This document shows, one piece after another, positions 16,816-25,875 of a DNA stretch of 64,000 nt. The notes under the pieces were generated by a model. It had not been told where the DNA came from, did not search any database, and was given only the letters and a program-made list of their open reading frames with translations. Source of the DNA: Halalkalibacter krulwichiae (lineage in GTDB: Bacteria; Bacillota; Bacilli; Bacillales; Bacillaceae_D); NCBI RefSeq assembly GCF_002109385.1, contig NZ_CP020814.1, positions 3,185,501-3,249,500 on the forward strand. The letters are read 5' to 3'. Position numbers and translations under genes: made by a program. Position 1 is the first letter of the stretch, and the number at the start of each line of letters is the position of its first letter.

Positions 16816-18075
16816 ATGACTCGTTCATTGGTAAAGAAAGAATCAGAATTATATCAAGACATAGAACAACCAATCCTCTTAACGTACCAAACCATTACTG
16901 CTTCGAGATACGTGACAAATCGTCATTTAGAGCAAATCGTTCATGAAACGGTTACAGCCGTAACAAATTTGAAAAGTGATTATCCTTATCTTTATTATCT
17001 TACATATATGAAGGGAGTCTTTCAGTACTCAACCCGCCTTGACAATTATCAGGAATTTCAAAGAAGATTTGACTATTTTTATCATTCGATTACTGTTGAG
17101 ATCATTCGTCTCACAAAAAATTTACAATCAAAGTCGTATCGGCTATTTTTGAAAAGATTGCTTGTCCTGTTAATCAAGCAAGGCAACCATGCTAATGAAC
17201 CTTGGGGGAATTTATTTATCAAGCTTTTGCCAACCATCCCCGCTGCTCATATTGATTACTTATATCAAGTCCTATCAGAAAATATAGATACATCGCAGTG
17301 TTCTTCTACAGTCGCACTTGCATATAGCTACTTAGCTTTAATAGCTGGAAAAGAAGTTACTGCTTTAAGGATTTTACAGAGGAATAACAAAGCATTTAAA
17401 GAGCATGATGTAGTTCCACACTTTGAACTAATGAAAACGAGAGCTCGCTATAGAACAATGAAACAATGGCTTTCTGTTCTTTTCCCTAAAAAAAGTAGTG
17501 GACAATACGGATCGCTTCAAAAATATGTCGATGAAATAAACTCTGCGATACCACTAAGTTTAAAAGAACAAGAATCTGTTTGGAATCGCTGGCTGCTTTC
17601 TCCCAATTATCAAAGGTTCATTACTTATACACGTCATTTAAGTGAAGAGCAGCAATTGACGATTGTTGAGCGTTTATTGCCTGAACTCGAACAGAGACTA
17701 CATCAATTAGAAGCAGCAAAAACATATGAAAAATTACTGCTTTCTTACGAGAAGTTTGAAGAAGCTTCGCACTATTTTCTTCGCCATGAACGTGACGCCC
17801 ATCGACTTCGTGAAGAAAAAGAAGAACTTTTATACGCCTTGAAAGCATCTCGACCAGATTTAGCACGACCGATTTATCATCAATTTATCGTTCGTCTTGT
17901 TGAGAAGAAATCTCGAGCGCATTATGAGCAAGCAGCACTTTATATGAAAGACTTACAAGAAGTTTATGTAAGCCTTGAAGACCAAGAGCTTTTTCATACA
18001 TTTGTCTCAAAACTAAAAAAAATGTATAAAACATACCGAGCATTTATCGAGGAGTTGAAACGGATTGGCCTCTAA
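16816..18075 (+). CDS. YwqB-like partner of SNF2 helicase, no SWIM finger visible
   Basis: A 419-residue, mostly helical cytosolic protein overlapping the SNF2 helicase gene by 11 bases. The C-terminal region (YEQAALYMKDLQEVY to FIEELK) resembles the end of SWIM zinc-finger proteins encoded with SNF2 helicases in Bacillus (YwqB-YwqA), as far as I recall. The CxC...CxH SWIM motif of that family is not present, and the region upstream of 16816 has no open frame to carry it. GAGGTGAGA precedes the start. Function is unknown. Confidence 0.6.
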   Translation: MTRSLVKKESELYQDIEQPILLTYQTITASRYVTNRHLEQIVHETVTAVTNLKSDYPYLYYLTYMKGVFQYSTRLDNYQEFQRRFDYFYHSITVEIIRLTKNLQSKSYRLFLKRLLVLLIKQGNHANEPWGNLFIKLLPTIPAAHIDYLYQVLSENIDTSQCSSTVALAYSYLALIAGKEVTALRILQRNNKAFKEHDVVPHFELMKTRARYRTMKQWLSVLFPKKSSGQYGSLQKYVDEINSAIPLSLKEQESVWNRWLLSPNYQRFITYTRHLSEEQQLTIVERLLPELEQRLHQLEAAKTYEKLLLSYEKFEEASHYFLRHERDAHRLREEKEELLYALKASRPDLARPIYHQFIVRLVEKKSRAHYEQAALYMKDLQEVYVSLEDQELFHTFVSKLKKMYKTYRAFIEELKRIGL

Positions 18076-21049
18076 AATTATTGTTCATGGAGGATGGCTT
18101 AATGAAGCTTTCTTTATCTGGGGAGAGCGTTCACCTACTTCGCGATTTGACCAAATTGTCAATTTTCAATATCCATTTCTTTATTCGCCTTTTGAGCTTA
18201 AACTACTATTATTTCGAAAAGATCAGGCTTCTTTTTTTGGTACGTTTATCGAAACCGATAAAGCGATTATTGATGTACCGATTGATTCTAGAATGTACTC
18301 ATCACTAGCAGGGGAAATTACTGTCTATCAGGCCCAATCTTCTATGGAACAATATTCATTCCCGCTAGAGGGTCTTGTTTTATCAGTGGACTCTTTAGCT
18401 GAATATATTCCATTGTTTGAATCTTGGAACGATGAAAAGGAGCTGTACCTTGCTCCCGATTTTAAAGCTTGGCTGTCTGTATATAAACAAATTCAAGATT
18501 GTATTAAAATTGGATCATTCTCACCAAAAGGTTCGGGAGAGTGGCAACTTGATCACTTTCCTTATGATCAATGGCTTCAATATTTGCCCATGTCAGGAAA
18601 AGCGATTAGAGCTAACACTAGTTATATTCAGCATGAGCAAGCAACCATACTGACGGAGGAAATGTTTCATCTTATTGTGAATAAGATCGCAGACGCATTC
18701 ATTCGCTCACTCCTAAATGATTCCGTCACGGATGCATTTAACAATTGGAAAACAACGGTTAGCTCTGACTGGACACCACTTGTTAATAAATTGTTCGAGA
18801 AAGGAACGGCAGAAAAGAGCGAGTCTACCTCTGTCTTCCAACAGCAGACTGGTGTTCTGCAAATGAAACCTTTTAAATCAGGGTTAGCGTTAAAAGAACC
18901 AAATTCAAAGGAAGGGAAATGGAAAGTATCACTTTGTATGGTTGACCGGAAACGTCCTTCTATGATGATTGAAATGGATCAATTAGAAAGAGGAGAACAT
19001 CCTTGGCGTGAGAATCCGATTGCGCAATTAAAAATAGATTTAAAGAAGGCTCAAAACACGTTAGATATTTTGAAACCACTTCGTCTGTCTTCTCCTACAT
19101 TATCCTTAACGGCAGAGGACGCATATGAACTTTTCACAACGTCAGATGAGCTTTTAAAACAGCTTGGATTCCACTTAATTGTGCCAAAATGGATGAGAGA
19201 AAATAAGAAACCACGCGTAAACTTAATTATGAAGCAACCAGAACGAGGTGGGGCAGTAAGCGAACCTCTGCTTGATTGGCAAAGTGTAGCTTCATTTACT
19301 TATGATATCGCACTCGGTAATCAAAAAATTAATAAACAAGAGTTCGAAGAATATGTAAACGGCCAACGACCGTTCCTTTATTCAAATGGTGAATGGACTG
19401 CTTGGGACAAGTCTCTTGCTGATAAGCTTCTTCAATACTTAGATCGTGTAGAAAATGAAACCTCCTTCTTAGATGCTTGGAGGCTCGACCAAACGAATGA
19501 AGCAAACAATGAACTAGAACTAGATATCGATTGGGATGTTTCATGGGGAGAGTCTCTAACAACTGCTTTAAAAGAACTATACACTACATCACCAGATCTC
19601 GTTCCTATTCCAGAGAAATTAACAGGAACCCTACGCCCTTACCAACATGAAGGTCTTTCATGGTTAGTTCATTTAAGAAGGTCGGGTTTTGGTGGTTGTT
19701 TAGCCGATGATATGGGGCTTGGAAAGTCAATACAGACAATCGCATATATTTTATATGTTATTGAGGCACAAAAAGAAGCTCAGGAAAATCATGCTCCTTT
19801 TCTTCTCATTTGTCCTACTTCCCTACTCTATAACTGGGTAAATGAATGTCAACAATTTGCCCCTAGTATTCGCGTATTTGTACACCATGGTCCCTCAAGA
19901 CTAAGCGCAGCGGACATTGATTCTAAAAGATGGGATCTTGTTATAACCACTTATCAATTAAGTGTAAGAGATAGTGAGTTGCTTCAACAAGTGAGTTGGA
20001 ACGGTTTGCTTTTAGATGAAGCTCAGCACATTAAAAACATTGAAACGAAACAGCGACGAATTATAAAGGGAATTAATGCGATTCACCGAATCGCATTAAC
20101 CGGTACTCCAATTGAAAATCGATTACGTGAACTATGGTCCTTACTAGATGTATTAAATCCAAATTATCTGGGATCCTATCAATCTTTTCAATCGAATTTC
20201 ATGAGACCAATTGAACGTGATCAAGATGATGAGCAATTAATAAAATTACAGAAACTTATCCATCCACTTATTCTAAGACGTAAAAAGTCGGACAAATCGT
20301 TACAGCTCGGATTACCTAAAAAGAAAGAAAAGGTTCATCATGTTCATTTATCTTTGGAACAAGCTGGGCTCTATCAAGCAGTAGTTGATGATATTGTCGG
20401 AAAGCTTGATGAGGTTTCATCTTTAGAAAGAAGAGCATTAATTTTAAAAAGCCTAACGAAACTTAAGCAGATCTGTAATCATCCAGCCCACTTTTTAAAA
20501 GATCGTGTATTGGATGATCATGAATCAGGAAAGTGGGATTCCTTCATTTCACTTGTAAGCAGCCTACATGAAAAAAAGGAAAAAGTATTGATCTTCTCAC
20601 AATACAAGGAAATGGGAATGCTCATCACTCAAACACTAGAGAATAAGTTTAAGAAACAAGTCCCGTTTCTTCATGGAAGTCTAACGAGAATGAAACGACA
20701 AGAAGCGATAAAAGCTTTTCAAGAACAAAGTGATGTTCCATTTTTTGTTCTATCACTAAAAGCTGGTGGTGTTGGACTTAATCTTACTGCTGCCACAAAT
20801 GTGATCCATTATGACCGTTGGTGGAATCCAGCAGTTGAAAACCAAGCAACAGATCGCGCTTACCGGATTGGCCAAACAAAGGATGTAACGGTCCATAAAC
20901 TAATTACAACTGGCACCTTAGAAGAACGTATTGACCAGATGCTAGTTAAGAAGCAAGCATTAGCAGACCATATCTTGGCTGCAGGTGAACAACAAATCAC
21001 CGAACTAACAAACGATGAAATACTCGAGCTTATTCAATTAAGGAATTAA
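18065..21049 (+). CDS. SNF2-family DEAD/DEAH-box helicase (YwqA-like)
   Basis: A 994-residue ATP-dependent DNA translocase. The N-terminal ~480 residues are the bacterial SNF2-associated region; the SNF2_N ATPase starts near 525. Walker A DDMGLGKS is near residue 548, LDEAQHIKN (motif II, DEAQ) near 650, LTGTPIENRL follows. The helicase C domain includes HGSLTRMKRQ, SLKAGGVGLNL and DRAYRIGQ. The start is TTG with GAGGAG upstream, inside the end of the preceding gene, implying coupling. Likely role: nucleoprotein remodelling or DNA repair; B. subtilis YwqA is the homologue. Confidence 0.9.
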   Translation: MASKIIVHGGWLNEAFFIWGERSPTSRFDQIVNFQYPFLYSPFELKLLLFRKDQASFFGTFIETDKAIIDVPIDSRMYSSLAGEITVYQAQSSMEQYSFPLEGLVLSVDSLAEYIPLFESWNDEKELYLAPDFKAWLSVYKQIQDCIKIGSFSPKGSGEWQLDHFPYDQWLQYLPMSGKAIRANTSYIQHEQATILTEEMFHLIVNKIADAFIRSLLNDSVTDAFNNWKTTVSSDWTPLVNKLFEKGTAEKSESTSVFQQQTGVLQMKPFKSGLALKEPNSKEGKWKVSLCMVDRKRPSMMIEMDQLERGEHPWRENPIAQLKIDLKKAQNTLDILKPLRLSSPTLSLTAEDAYELFTTSDELLKQLGFHLIVPKWMRENKKPRVNLIMKQPERGGAVSEPLLDWQSVASFTYDIALGNQKINKQEFEEYVNGQRPFLYSNGEWTAWDKSLADKLLQYLDRVENETSFLDAWRLDQTNEANNELELDIDWDVSWGESLTTALKELYTTSPDLVPIPEKLTGTLRPYQHEGLSWLVHLRRSGFGGCLADDMGLGKSIQTIAYILYVIEAQKEAQENHAPFLLICPTSLLYNWVNECQQFAPSIRVFVHHGPSRLSAADIDSKRWDLVITTYQLSVRDSELLQQVSWNGLLLDEAQHIKNIETKQRRIIKGINAIHRIALTGTPIENRLRELWSLLDVLNPNYLGSYQSFQSNFMRPIERDQDDEQLIKLQKLIHPLILRRKKSDKSLQLGLPKKKEKVHHVHLSLEQAGLYQAVVDDIVGKLDEVSSLERRALILKSLTKLKQICNHPAHFLKDRVLDDHESGKWDSFISLVSSLHEKKEKVLIFSQYKEMGMLITQTLENKFKKQVPFLHGSLTRMKRQEAIKAFQEQSDVPFFVLSLKAGGVGLNLTAATNVIHYDRWWNPAVENQATDRAYRIGQTKDVTVHKLITTGTLEERIDQMLVKKQALADHILAAGEQQITELTNDEILELIQLRN

Positions 21050-21071
21050 CAAAAGGAGTCTATTAGACCAT

Positions 21072-21260
21072 ATGAAAAAGCTTAAAAAGCCTTTTGATGA
21101 GTATTGGCATAGTAAAAAAACACGAAAGCCTGACTTGATTACACCTGAAGCTACAATCGAATCCGAAGACGACGAGCCGTACACTCAATTTAAAAAAATG
21201 CTTCAACATGAAGCAAACCGAAGATGGAACGCGGAGGTCCAATCAGAAAAAGAACGTTAG
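21072..21260 (+). CDS. Small hypothetical protein
   Basis: A 62-residue hydrophilic, charged protein (MKKLKKPFDEYWHSKK start) of unknown function, 22 bases after the SNF2 gene. AAAAGGAG lies 13 bases upstream, a longer spacing than usual. It is followed by a palindromic repeat that probably terminates the three-gene unit. Confidence 0.55.
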   Translation: MKKLKKPFDEYWHSKKTRKPDLITPEATIESEDDEPYTQFKKMLQHEANRRWNAEVQSEKER

Positions 21261-21271
21261 TATGAAAAGAA

Positions 21272-21309
21272 GGGCGTCTCAAAGTTTTATTTACAACTTT
21301 GAGACGCCC
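21272..21309. repeat. Intergenic palindromic repeat, copy 2
   Basis: A perfect 15-bp stem, GGGCGTCTCAAAGTT with AACTTTGAGACGCCC, loop of eight bases. It sits between convergent genes and can terminate transcription from both sides. Confidence 0.85.
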
Positions 21310-21322
21310 GCCCTCTTCGTTA

Positions 21323-21796
21323 TTATTTAATTTCAATTTCAACTTGTTTCATAAATGTATCACTATCATTTGCTTTGCCATTTATTGCCGCGACAATGAA
21401 TTTCACTTCCATCATATACGTACCTGGCTCGAGTTCTTCAAGTTGAATCGTCTCTTGATATTTCTTTGTTTCAGAAGGTGCAAAAGTTTCGTGAACAAGT
21501 GCCATCGTAAACATTTTCCCCTCCGAATATCGATACTTAATTACTCCATTTTGATCTAATAAAACAATTTCGTATTTTTGTCCTGATGAAAAATCAATGG
21601 ATGAATCTTTTTCTTGATTATTCGTAACAGCCATTGTGACGATTAGCTCTCCATTTGATTGCTCAGTTACCACATCAAATAACCAATCAGTTGTTTCCAT
21701 TGAATCATCTCCACCTTTTAATTCAACAGGAGCGTTCACTCCCGTACCACAGCCTGTTATGATAAATAGGAAAGCAATGAACCATGCCCACTTCAT
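21323..21796 (-). CDS. Lipoprotein with BsuPI-type domain
   Basis: A 157-residue secreted lipoprotein. The signal peptide ends in lipobox ITGC near residue 15. The mature part is beta-rich and resembles the intracellular proteinase inhibitor (BsuPI) fold: VTNNQEKDSSIDFSSGQ, YEIVLLDQNG, and LEPGTYMMEVKF. The ATG at 21796 has AAAGGAGG seven bases upstream, so I prefer it to the ATG at 21814 that overlaps this site. It lies 14 bases after the yitT-like gene. Ligand or target is unknown. Confidence 0.75.
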   Translation of the reverse strand: MKWAWFIAFLFIITGCGTGVNAPVELKGGDDSMETTDWLFDVVTEQSNGELIVTMAVTNNQEKDSSIDFSSGQKYEIVLLDQNGVIKYRYSEGKMFTMALVHETFAPSETKKYQETIQLEELEPGTYMMEVKFIVAAINGKANDSDTFMKQVEIEIK

Positions 21797-21810
21797 TACG
21801 TTTCCTCCTT

Positions 21811-22644
21811 TCATTCTTTTCGGAAGAAGCCAAATATCCCTGCTGTTTCAACAATGTTTGTAAAAGCTTTTGGATCTACTTCCTGTATGACTTGCTTCAG
21901 TTCAAATAATTCGTAACGGGTAATAACAATCATTAAGACTTCTTGTTCTTCTGACGTATACCCTCCGATGGAAGGAATTCTAGTAATCCCTCTCGTTACA
22001 CGTCTATGAATTGCTTCTCGTAATTGCTCAGCATTTTTTGTAACAATCATAGCTGTTAACTTTACGTGTCGTGTATAGATCGCATCAATTACGCGAGAAG
22101 AAACATATAATGTTACTAAAGTATACAACGCCTTCTCAGGATCAAACAACAGTCCAGATGTTATCACAATCACACTGTTTAATCCTAAAAAGTAAATTCC
22201 TACCGGTCGATCACTAACTCTAGATAAGATTAACGCAATGATGTCAAGACCACCTGAGGAAGAACCCCATTTCAACGGAATTCCTGCACCAATAGCAAGT
22301 ATGACACCACCAAAAACCGCATTTAATAAAATATCAGGTGAGAATTGCCAAACTGGTAATAATTCAAGAAAGAAAGTTGTCAAAGCAACATTTATAAAGC
22401 TATAAATCGTAAAGCTCTTCCCTATTTTCAACCACCCTAAAATAGCGACTGGAATGTTTAATAAGAAAAGTAATACACCAGTAGATAGTGGGACAACTAC
22501 TGCAATGATTTGCGCAACCCCAGTAAATCCACTCGCAAACACATTTGCGGGAATCAAAAAGAAGTTTAATCCAGCTGCAAGAAAAAAGGCTCCGACTATG
22601 ACTGCTATTATTTTTTGAATTTCTTGTAATGTTCTTTGCTTCAT
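21811..22644 (-). CDS. yitT: YitT family membrane protein
   Basis: A 277-residue membrane protein with about five or six hydrophobic segments and a cytosolic C-terminal DUF2179 domain (around 225-275). Family features include GAFFLAAGLNFFLIPANVFASG and LKWGSSSGGLDI. Function is unresolved, possibly a transporter. The start is uncertain: the ATG at 22644 gives the usual family N-terminus but has a weak site, while a TTG at 22692 would overlap the upstream esterase gene. Several Bacillus paralogues exist, so the symbol marks family only. Confidence 0.82.
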   Translation of the reverse strand: MKQRTLQEIQKIIAVIVGAFFLAAGLNFFLIPANVFASGFTGVAQIIAVVVPLSTGVLLFLLNIPVAILGWLKIGKSFTIYSFINVALTTFFLELLPVWQFSPDILLNAVFGGVILAIGAGIPLKWGSSSGGLDIIALILSRVSDRPVGIYFLGLNSVIVITSGLLFDPEKALYTLVTLYVSSRVIDAIYTRHVKLTAMIVTKNAEQLREAIHRRVTRGITRIPSIGGYTSEEQEVLMIVITRYELFELKQVIQEVDPKAFTNIVETAGIFGFFRKE

Positions 22645-22660
22645 ATTCCAAATCTCATCA

Positions 22661-23440
22661 TTATGATGTAACCTTTCGTAAATGTCGGTCAAACCAATCT
22701 ACAGAATGCAAAACTGCTCTTCTTGAAACCTTATGTCCTGTTTTCTCTTCTGCTAAAAACTGAAGATGCTCTGGAGCGTCTTGATAATTCGCGGCTAATT
22801 CTTCATATAGCTTCTCTGAAAGAGGATATGGGACAACCTCATCTTCTTTTCCATGCCATATTAACAAAGGACGACCATTTATCTTGTGTAACTGAGTTGA
22901 TAAATCAAACGGAATAATCTGCTTAAACATTTCTTCTTTCAGGTTGTCCTCGATCGTTAAGCCTCTTTGTTCTACTGTCGAGAGAAGTCCATGGGCAAAC
23001 CTTTGATAATAGGCTGTCCCCATAAATGATACAGCTGTCTCGATCCATCTATATTGTGTTAACGCTCCAAACATTGTAATCGCGCCCATCGAAGTACCAA
23101 TTACACCTATATTCTCCCCGTTGATTACCGATTGCTGTTCGAGTGTCTTCTTCATCATGTTCAACTCTTTTATCGATGTTAAGACAATTTCCCAAAAAGA
23201 TAAATTGCGTTGTTCAGCCGATATATTCTTTTCACGTTCCCCGTGATGTAATGCATCTGGGAGGAACACCCTGAAGCCTCGCTCCGCTAATAAATAAGCA
23301 ACATGTAAATTATGCTCTTTCGCACTTGTAAACCCATGTAAGAAGAAAACCGTTGGTAGTTCTTGTTGATCTTGAATTTCTTCTTTCACTACATGTAACG
23401 TTGGAATCTGTGTAATTGTTTCATTTTTAATTGTAATCAT
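22661..23440 (-). CDS. yitV: Alpha/beta hydrolase (YitV-like esterase)
   Basis: A 259-residue cytosolic hydrolase. HGFTS gives the oxyanion region near residue 40, the nucleophile elbow is GTSMG near 120, the acid is in HGKEDEVVP near 208, and the catalytic His is in EKTGHKVS near 240. GGGAG eight bases upstream supports the ATG at 23440. It precedes the yitT-like gene, an association also seen for B. subtilis yitT/yitV. The natural ester substrate is unknown. Confidence 0.82.
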   Translation of the reverse strand: MITIKNETITQIPTLHVVKEEIQDQQELPTVFFLHGFTSAKEHNLHVAYLLAERGFRVFLPDALHHGEREKNISAEQRNLSFWEIVLTSIKELNMMKKTLEQQSVINGENIGVIGTSMGAITMFGALTQYRWIETAVSFMGTAYYQRFAHGLLSTVEQRGLTIEDNLKEEMFKQIIPFDLSTQLHKINGRPLLIWHGKEDEVVPYPLSEKLYEELAANYQDAPEHLQFLAEEKTGHKVSRRAVLHSVDWFDRHLRKVTS

Positions 23441-23527
23441 TAATACTACTCCCATCCTTTACCAAGATCATTTTCTAATTATAGCATTCCATAATTATCA
23501 ATTCACATTACTGCTAACTGAATCATA

Positions 23528-23575
23528 ACAAAAAAGGTGTCTCAAAAGGTAATGTTTAACCTTTAAAGACACCTT
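23528..23575 (-). repeat. Intergenic palindromic repeat, copy 3 (terminator)
   Basis: AAGGTGTCTCAAAAGGT pairs imperfectly with ACCTTTAAAGACACCTT; on the minus strand the stem is followed by TTTTTT. It terminates the gene ending at 23591. Confidence 0.8.
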
Positions 23576-23590
23576 AACCGTAAAGCTCAT

Positions 23591-23860
23591 TTAACTTGTT
23601 TGTTGTTTTTTATTATAATATTGCACACTTGTAAGTGCTCCTTCTCCAACCATTTTATTATCCTCATAATCATAAGGATGAGAATGGCCAAGATTCTTCT
23701 TCTTTTCTGCAACATTTAATTTGTTCTTTTCCTTTTGCCTAAGTGGTAATATCTTCTGAACAGATTGAGATATCTTTGTTCTGCGATTACGATCTCCTAA
23801 TAAAACCGTCGCGGCACCAACTACTGCCGCCGCTGAAGCAACGATTGCTTTTTTTACCAT
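23591..23860 (-). CDS. Small hypothetical protein with N-terminal membrane segment
   Basis: An 89-residue protein. Residues 4-22 are an alanine/valine-rich hydrophobic segment (MVKKAIVASAAAVVGAATV), possibly a membrane anchor, followed by a basic, hydrophilic tail. GGTGGAG lies six bases before the ATG at 23860. I do not recognise it. It forms a single-gene unit with the terminator that follows. Confidence 0.55.
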   Translation of the reverse strand: MVKKAIVASAAAVVGAATVLLGDRNRRTKISQSVQKILPLRQKEKNKLNVAEKKKNLGHSHPYDYEDNKMVGEGALTSVQYYNKKQQTS

Positions 23861-23988
23861 TTTCATCTCCACCTTTCAGTTGTATTACTATTTAACTACC
23901 CTGCTCTCTGAAAATAAAACATCATCTTCATACAATCGCTAAAATCGGACAAACTAAAAATAAACTTTTGGCGAAAGAAGGTGATTAC

Positions 23989-24120
23989 ATGTCTCGAACA
24001 GGCGATAATAATAAAAAGAAAAAAGACAACAATGCACTTAACAGACAAAAGAATGAACAGGCACACATGAATGCTGAACAAGGAAAACATAGTTATTCTA
24101 AAAAGACTGATCACCTATAA
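23989..24120 (+). CDS. DUF3941-type small protein
   Basis: A 43-residue, very hydrophilic, asparagine/lysine-rich protein starting MSRTGDNNKKKKDNNAL and ending YSKKTDHL, matching what I recall of the DUF3941 family of Bacillus, function unknown. GAAGGTGA precedes the ATG. It is divergent from the gene at 23591-23860 and converges on the rhodanese gene. Confidence 0.75.
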   Translation: MSRTGDNNKKKKDNNALNRQKNEQAHMNAEQGKHSYSKKTDHL

Positions 24121-24140
24121 GAATTTTGTTTTTGTCTACA

Positions 24141-24178
24141 AAAAAGATTCAAGAGGTTTTAAGCCCCTTGAATCTTTT
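24141..24178. terminator. Bidirectional terminator
   Basis: AAAAGATTCAAG and CTTGAATCTTTT pair around a short loop between convergent genes; T runs flank both sides. Confidence 0.85.
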
Positions 24179-24181
24179 ATT

Positions 24182-24550
24182 TTATTTTTTGAGTTCACTT
24201 ACATCTTTTACTACCCATTCCAGACCTGATTGAACTTCTCCATCCCAAGCTAACATTCCTCCAAAGTAATTCTGAACATGTTTGAAGCCTTGGCTTTGTA
24301 AATACATCGCTACATTTTGGCTTCTTCCCCCACTTCGACATACAAAAAGATAAGATTGCTCCTTGTCTAATTGCTTCACAACATTTGGGATATTTCCCAT
24401 AGGGATTAATGGCACTCCTGGGATATGCGCCTCTTCATACTCTTCCAATTCACGAACATCAATAATAATAGGGTCTTTTCGATCTCCTTTGATTAATTCC
24501 TTTAGTTCTTCTTTTTCAACTTGAATAATTCCATCTTGTTCAAATCCCAT
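24182..24550 (-). CDS. Rhodanese-like domain protein
   Basis: A 122-residue single-domain rhodanese. The active loop is CRSGGRS with the persulfide Cys near residue 78; IIDVRELEEYEEAHIPG is the conserved CH2A-like segment. It probably carries sulfane sulfur in the cytosol. The ATG at 24550 has GAGGTGG upstream. It follows the AI-2E family gene by 22 bases, likely in one operon. Confidence 0.88.
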   Translation of the reverse strand: MGFEQDGIIQVEKEELKELIKGDRKDPIIIDVRELEEYEEAHIPGVPLIPMGNIPNVVKQLDKEQSYLFVCRSGGRSQNVAMYLQSQGFKHVQNYFGGMLAWDGEVQSGLEWVVKDVSELKK

Positions 24551-24572
24551 TAGCTCCACCTCAATTTATCAT

Positions 24573-25658
24573 TTAATCAAGCTTAGTATTTCTTAATAAC
24601 CACAATCGATAAATATGTAATACTAGTACTTTTCCAACCGCGTACGTTGGGACAGCAATTAATAGTCCAATTAAACCTGCAAAGCGACCTGCAACTAGGA
24701 GTAAGAAAATAATCGTTAAAGGATGAATCGATAATTTTCTACCCATAATTTGAGGAGAAATTAAGTTACTTTCAATTTGCTGAACAATGACCACGACAAT
24801 AATTACTAGTAATGCCATGAATGGAGAATGCAGCAAACCGACGATAACAGCAGGAATCGTCCCAATCCATGGACCAACGAACGGTATAACATTTGTAAAC
24901 ATTGCTACTAACGCTAGTACTAACGGATAATCTAGGCCAATAATAAGAAAAGCAATATAAGCGAGAATCCCTACACAAATACTCACAAGAATTTGCCCTT
25001 GGATATACGAGCTTAATGCAAAGTCCATCGCTTTTAATATTTCTCTTCCTTCTTGTTGTCTTTTTTCAGGTAAAAGCTTTAGTAGTTGATTGGGAGCCTT
25101 CTCTCCCTCCTTTAACATATAAAACAATACAAATGGAATAATCACTACTATAATTAGTGCATTTGCAACAAATCCAATGAAGTTAGCTAAATTATGGCCA
25201 ATATTAGAAAAAATATTATTAACATAATTCGCAAGCTCCATTGTAATTTCTTCAAATGTGAAATTTTCACCTTCTTGGAATCTTGCTATGTATTCATTTT
25301 CTTGAAGGCTGATAAACATATCACGAATTTCATTAATAAAAACAGGCATATTCCGTGTAAAACTATAAAATTGCTTTTGCAACTCAGGCCCAATGATTAA
25401 GAAAGCTGCTGTTAACAACCCTAAAACACTTAAATACAAGATCAAAATGGCAAGTGTTCTCGGTATTCTTATTGAAAGCAGCCTAACAAACGGACGTAAT
25501 AAATAGTATAATACACCAGCCAGAACGATTGGAGCAAATAACGTTTGAACTAGAATTGCTATTGGCTTAAACACCCAATCGACTAAAGAGCCAAGATAAA
25601 TAATAACGAAAACAAGCACAATTCCATATCCGATTCGAAAAGCCTTCGTATTTGGCAT
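24573..25658 (-). CDS. AI-2E family transporter / permease
   Basis: A 361-residue membrane protein of the PF01594 family, with around eight hydrophobic segments, the central region IIPFVLFYMLKEGEKAP, and the conserved FTNVIPFVGPWIGTIPAVIVGLL separated into loops. Members include TqsA, YrrI and Na+/H+ antiporters of halophiles; a role in sodium or pH homeostasis is possible but unproven. It heads a two-gene unit with the rhodanese. Confidence 0.85.
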   Translation of the reverse strand: MPNTKAFRIGYGIVLVFVIIYLGSLVDWVFKPIAILVQTLFAPIVLAGVLYYLLRPFVRLLSIRIPRTLAILILYLSVLGLLTAAFLIIGPELQKQFYSFTRNMPVFINEIRDMFISLQENEYIARFQEGENFTFEEITMELANYVNNIFSNIGHNLANFIGFVANALIIVVIIPFVLFYMLKEGEKAPNQLLKLLPEKRQQEGREILKAMDFALSSYIQGQILVSICVGILAYIAFLIIGLDYPLVLALVAMFTNVIPFVGPWIGTIPAVIVGLLHSPFMALLVIIVVVIVQQIESNLISPQIMGRKLSIHPLTIIFLLLVAGRFAGLIGLLIAVPTYAVGKVLVLHIYRLWLLRNTKLD

Positions 25659-25875
25659 CGCAAAATCCCTTTCGTATGTAATTCTTTTCTTATTGTACCA
25701 TGTTCTGCTGAAATCTTCTTCTTTTACACATTAAATCAATATGAACAACCTCAATTCTTCTTTTCACCAAATTTCTCATTGTAATTCGACATGATTCATG
25801 TAGAATTTAATGTGTAAGATTTCCTGTATAATGAATCATTGGAAACGTTTCTTACTACGAAAGGGGGAAGCATTT

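Noticed and set aside
25840..25860. cre-like sequence TTGGAAACGTTTCTT before the GerMN gene
   Set aside because: It lacks the conserved terminal C of the consensus and no promoter element could be fixed next to it.
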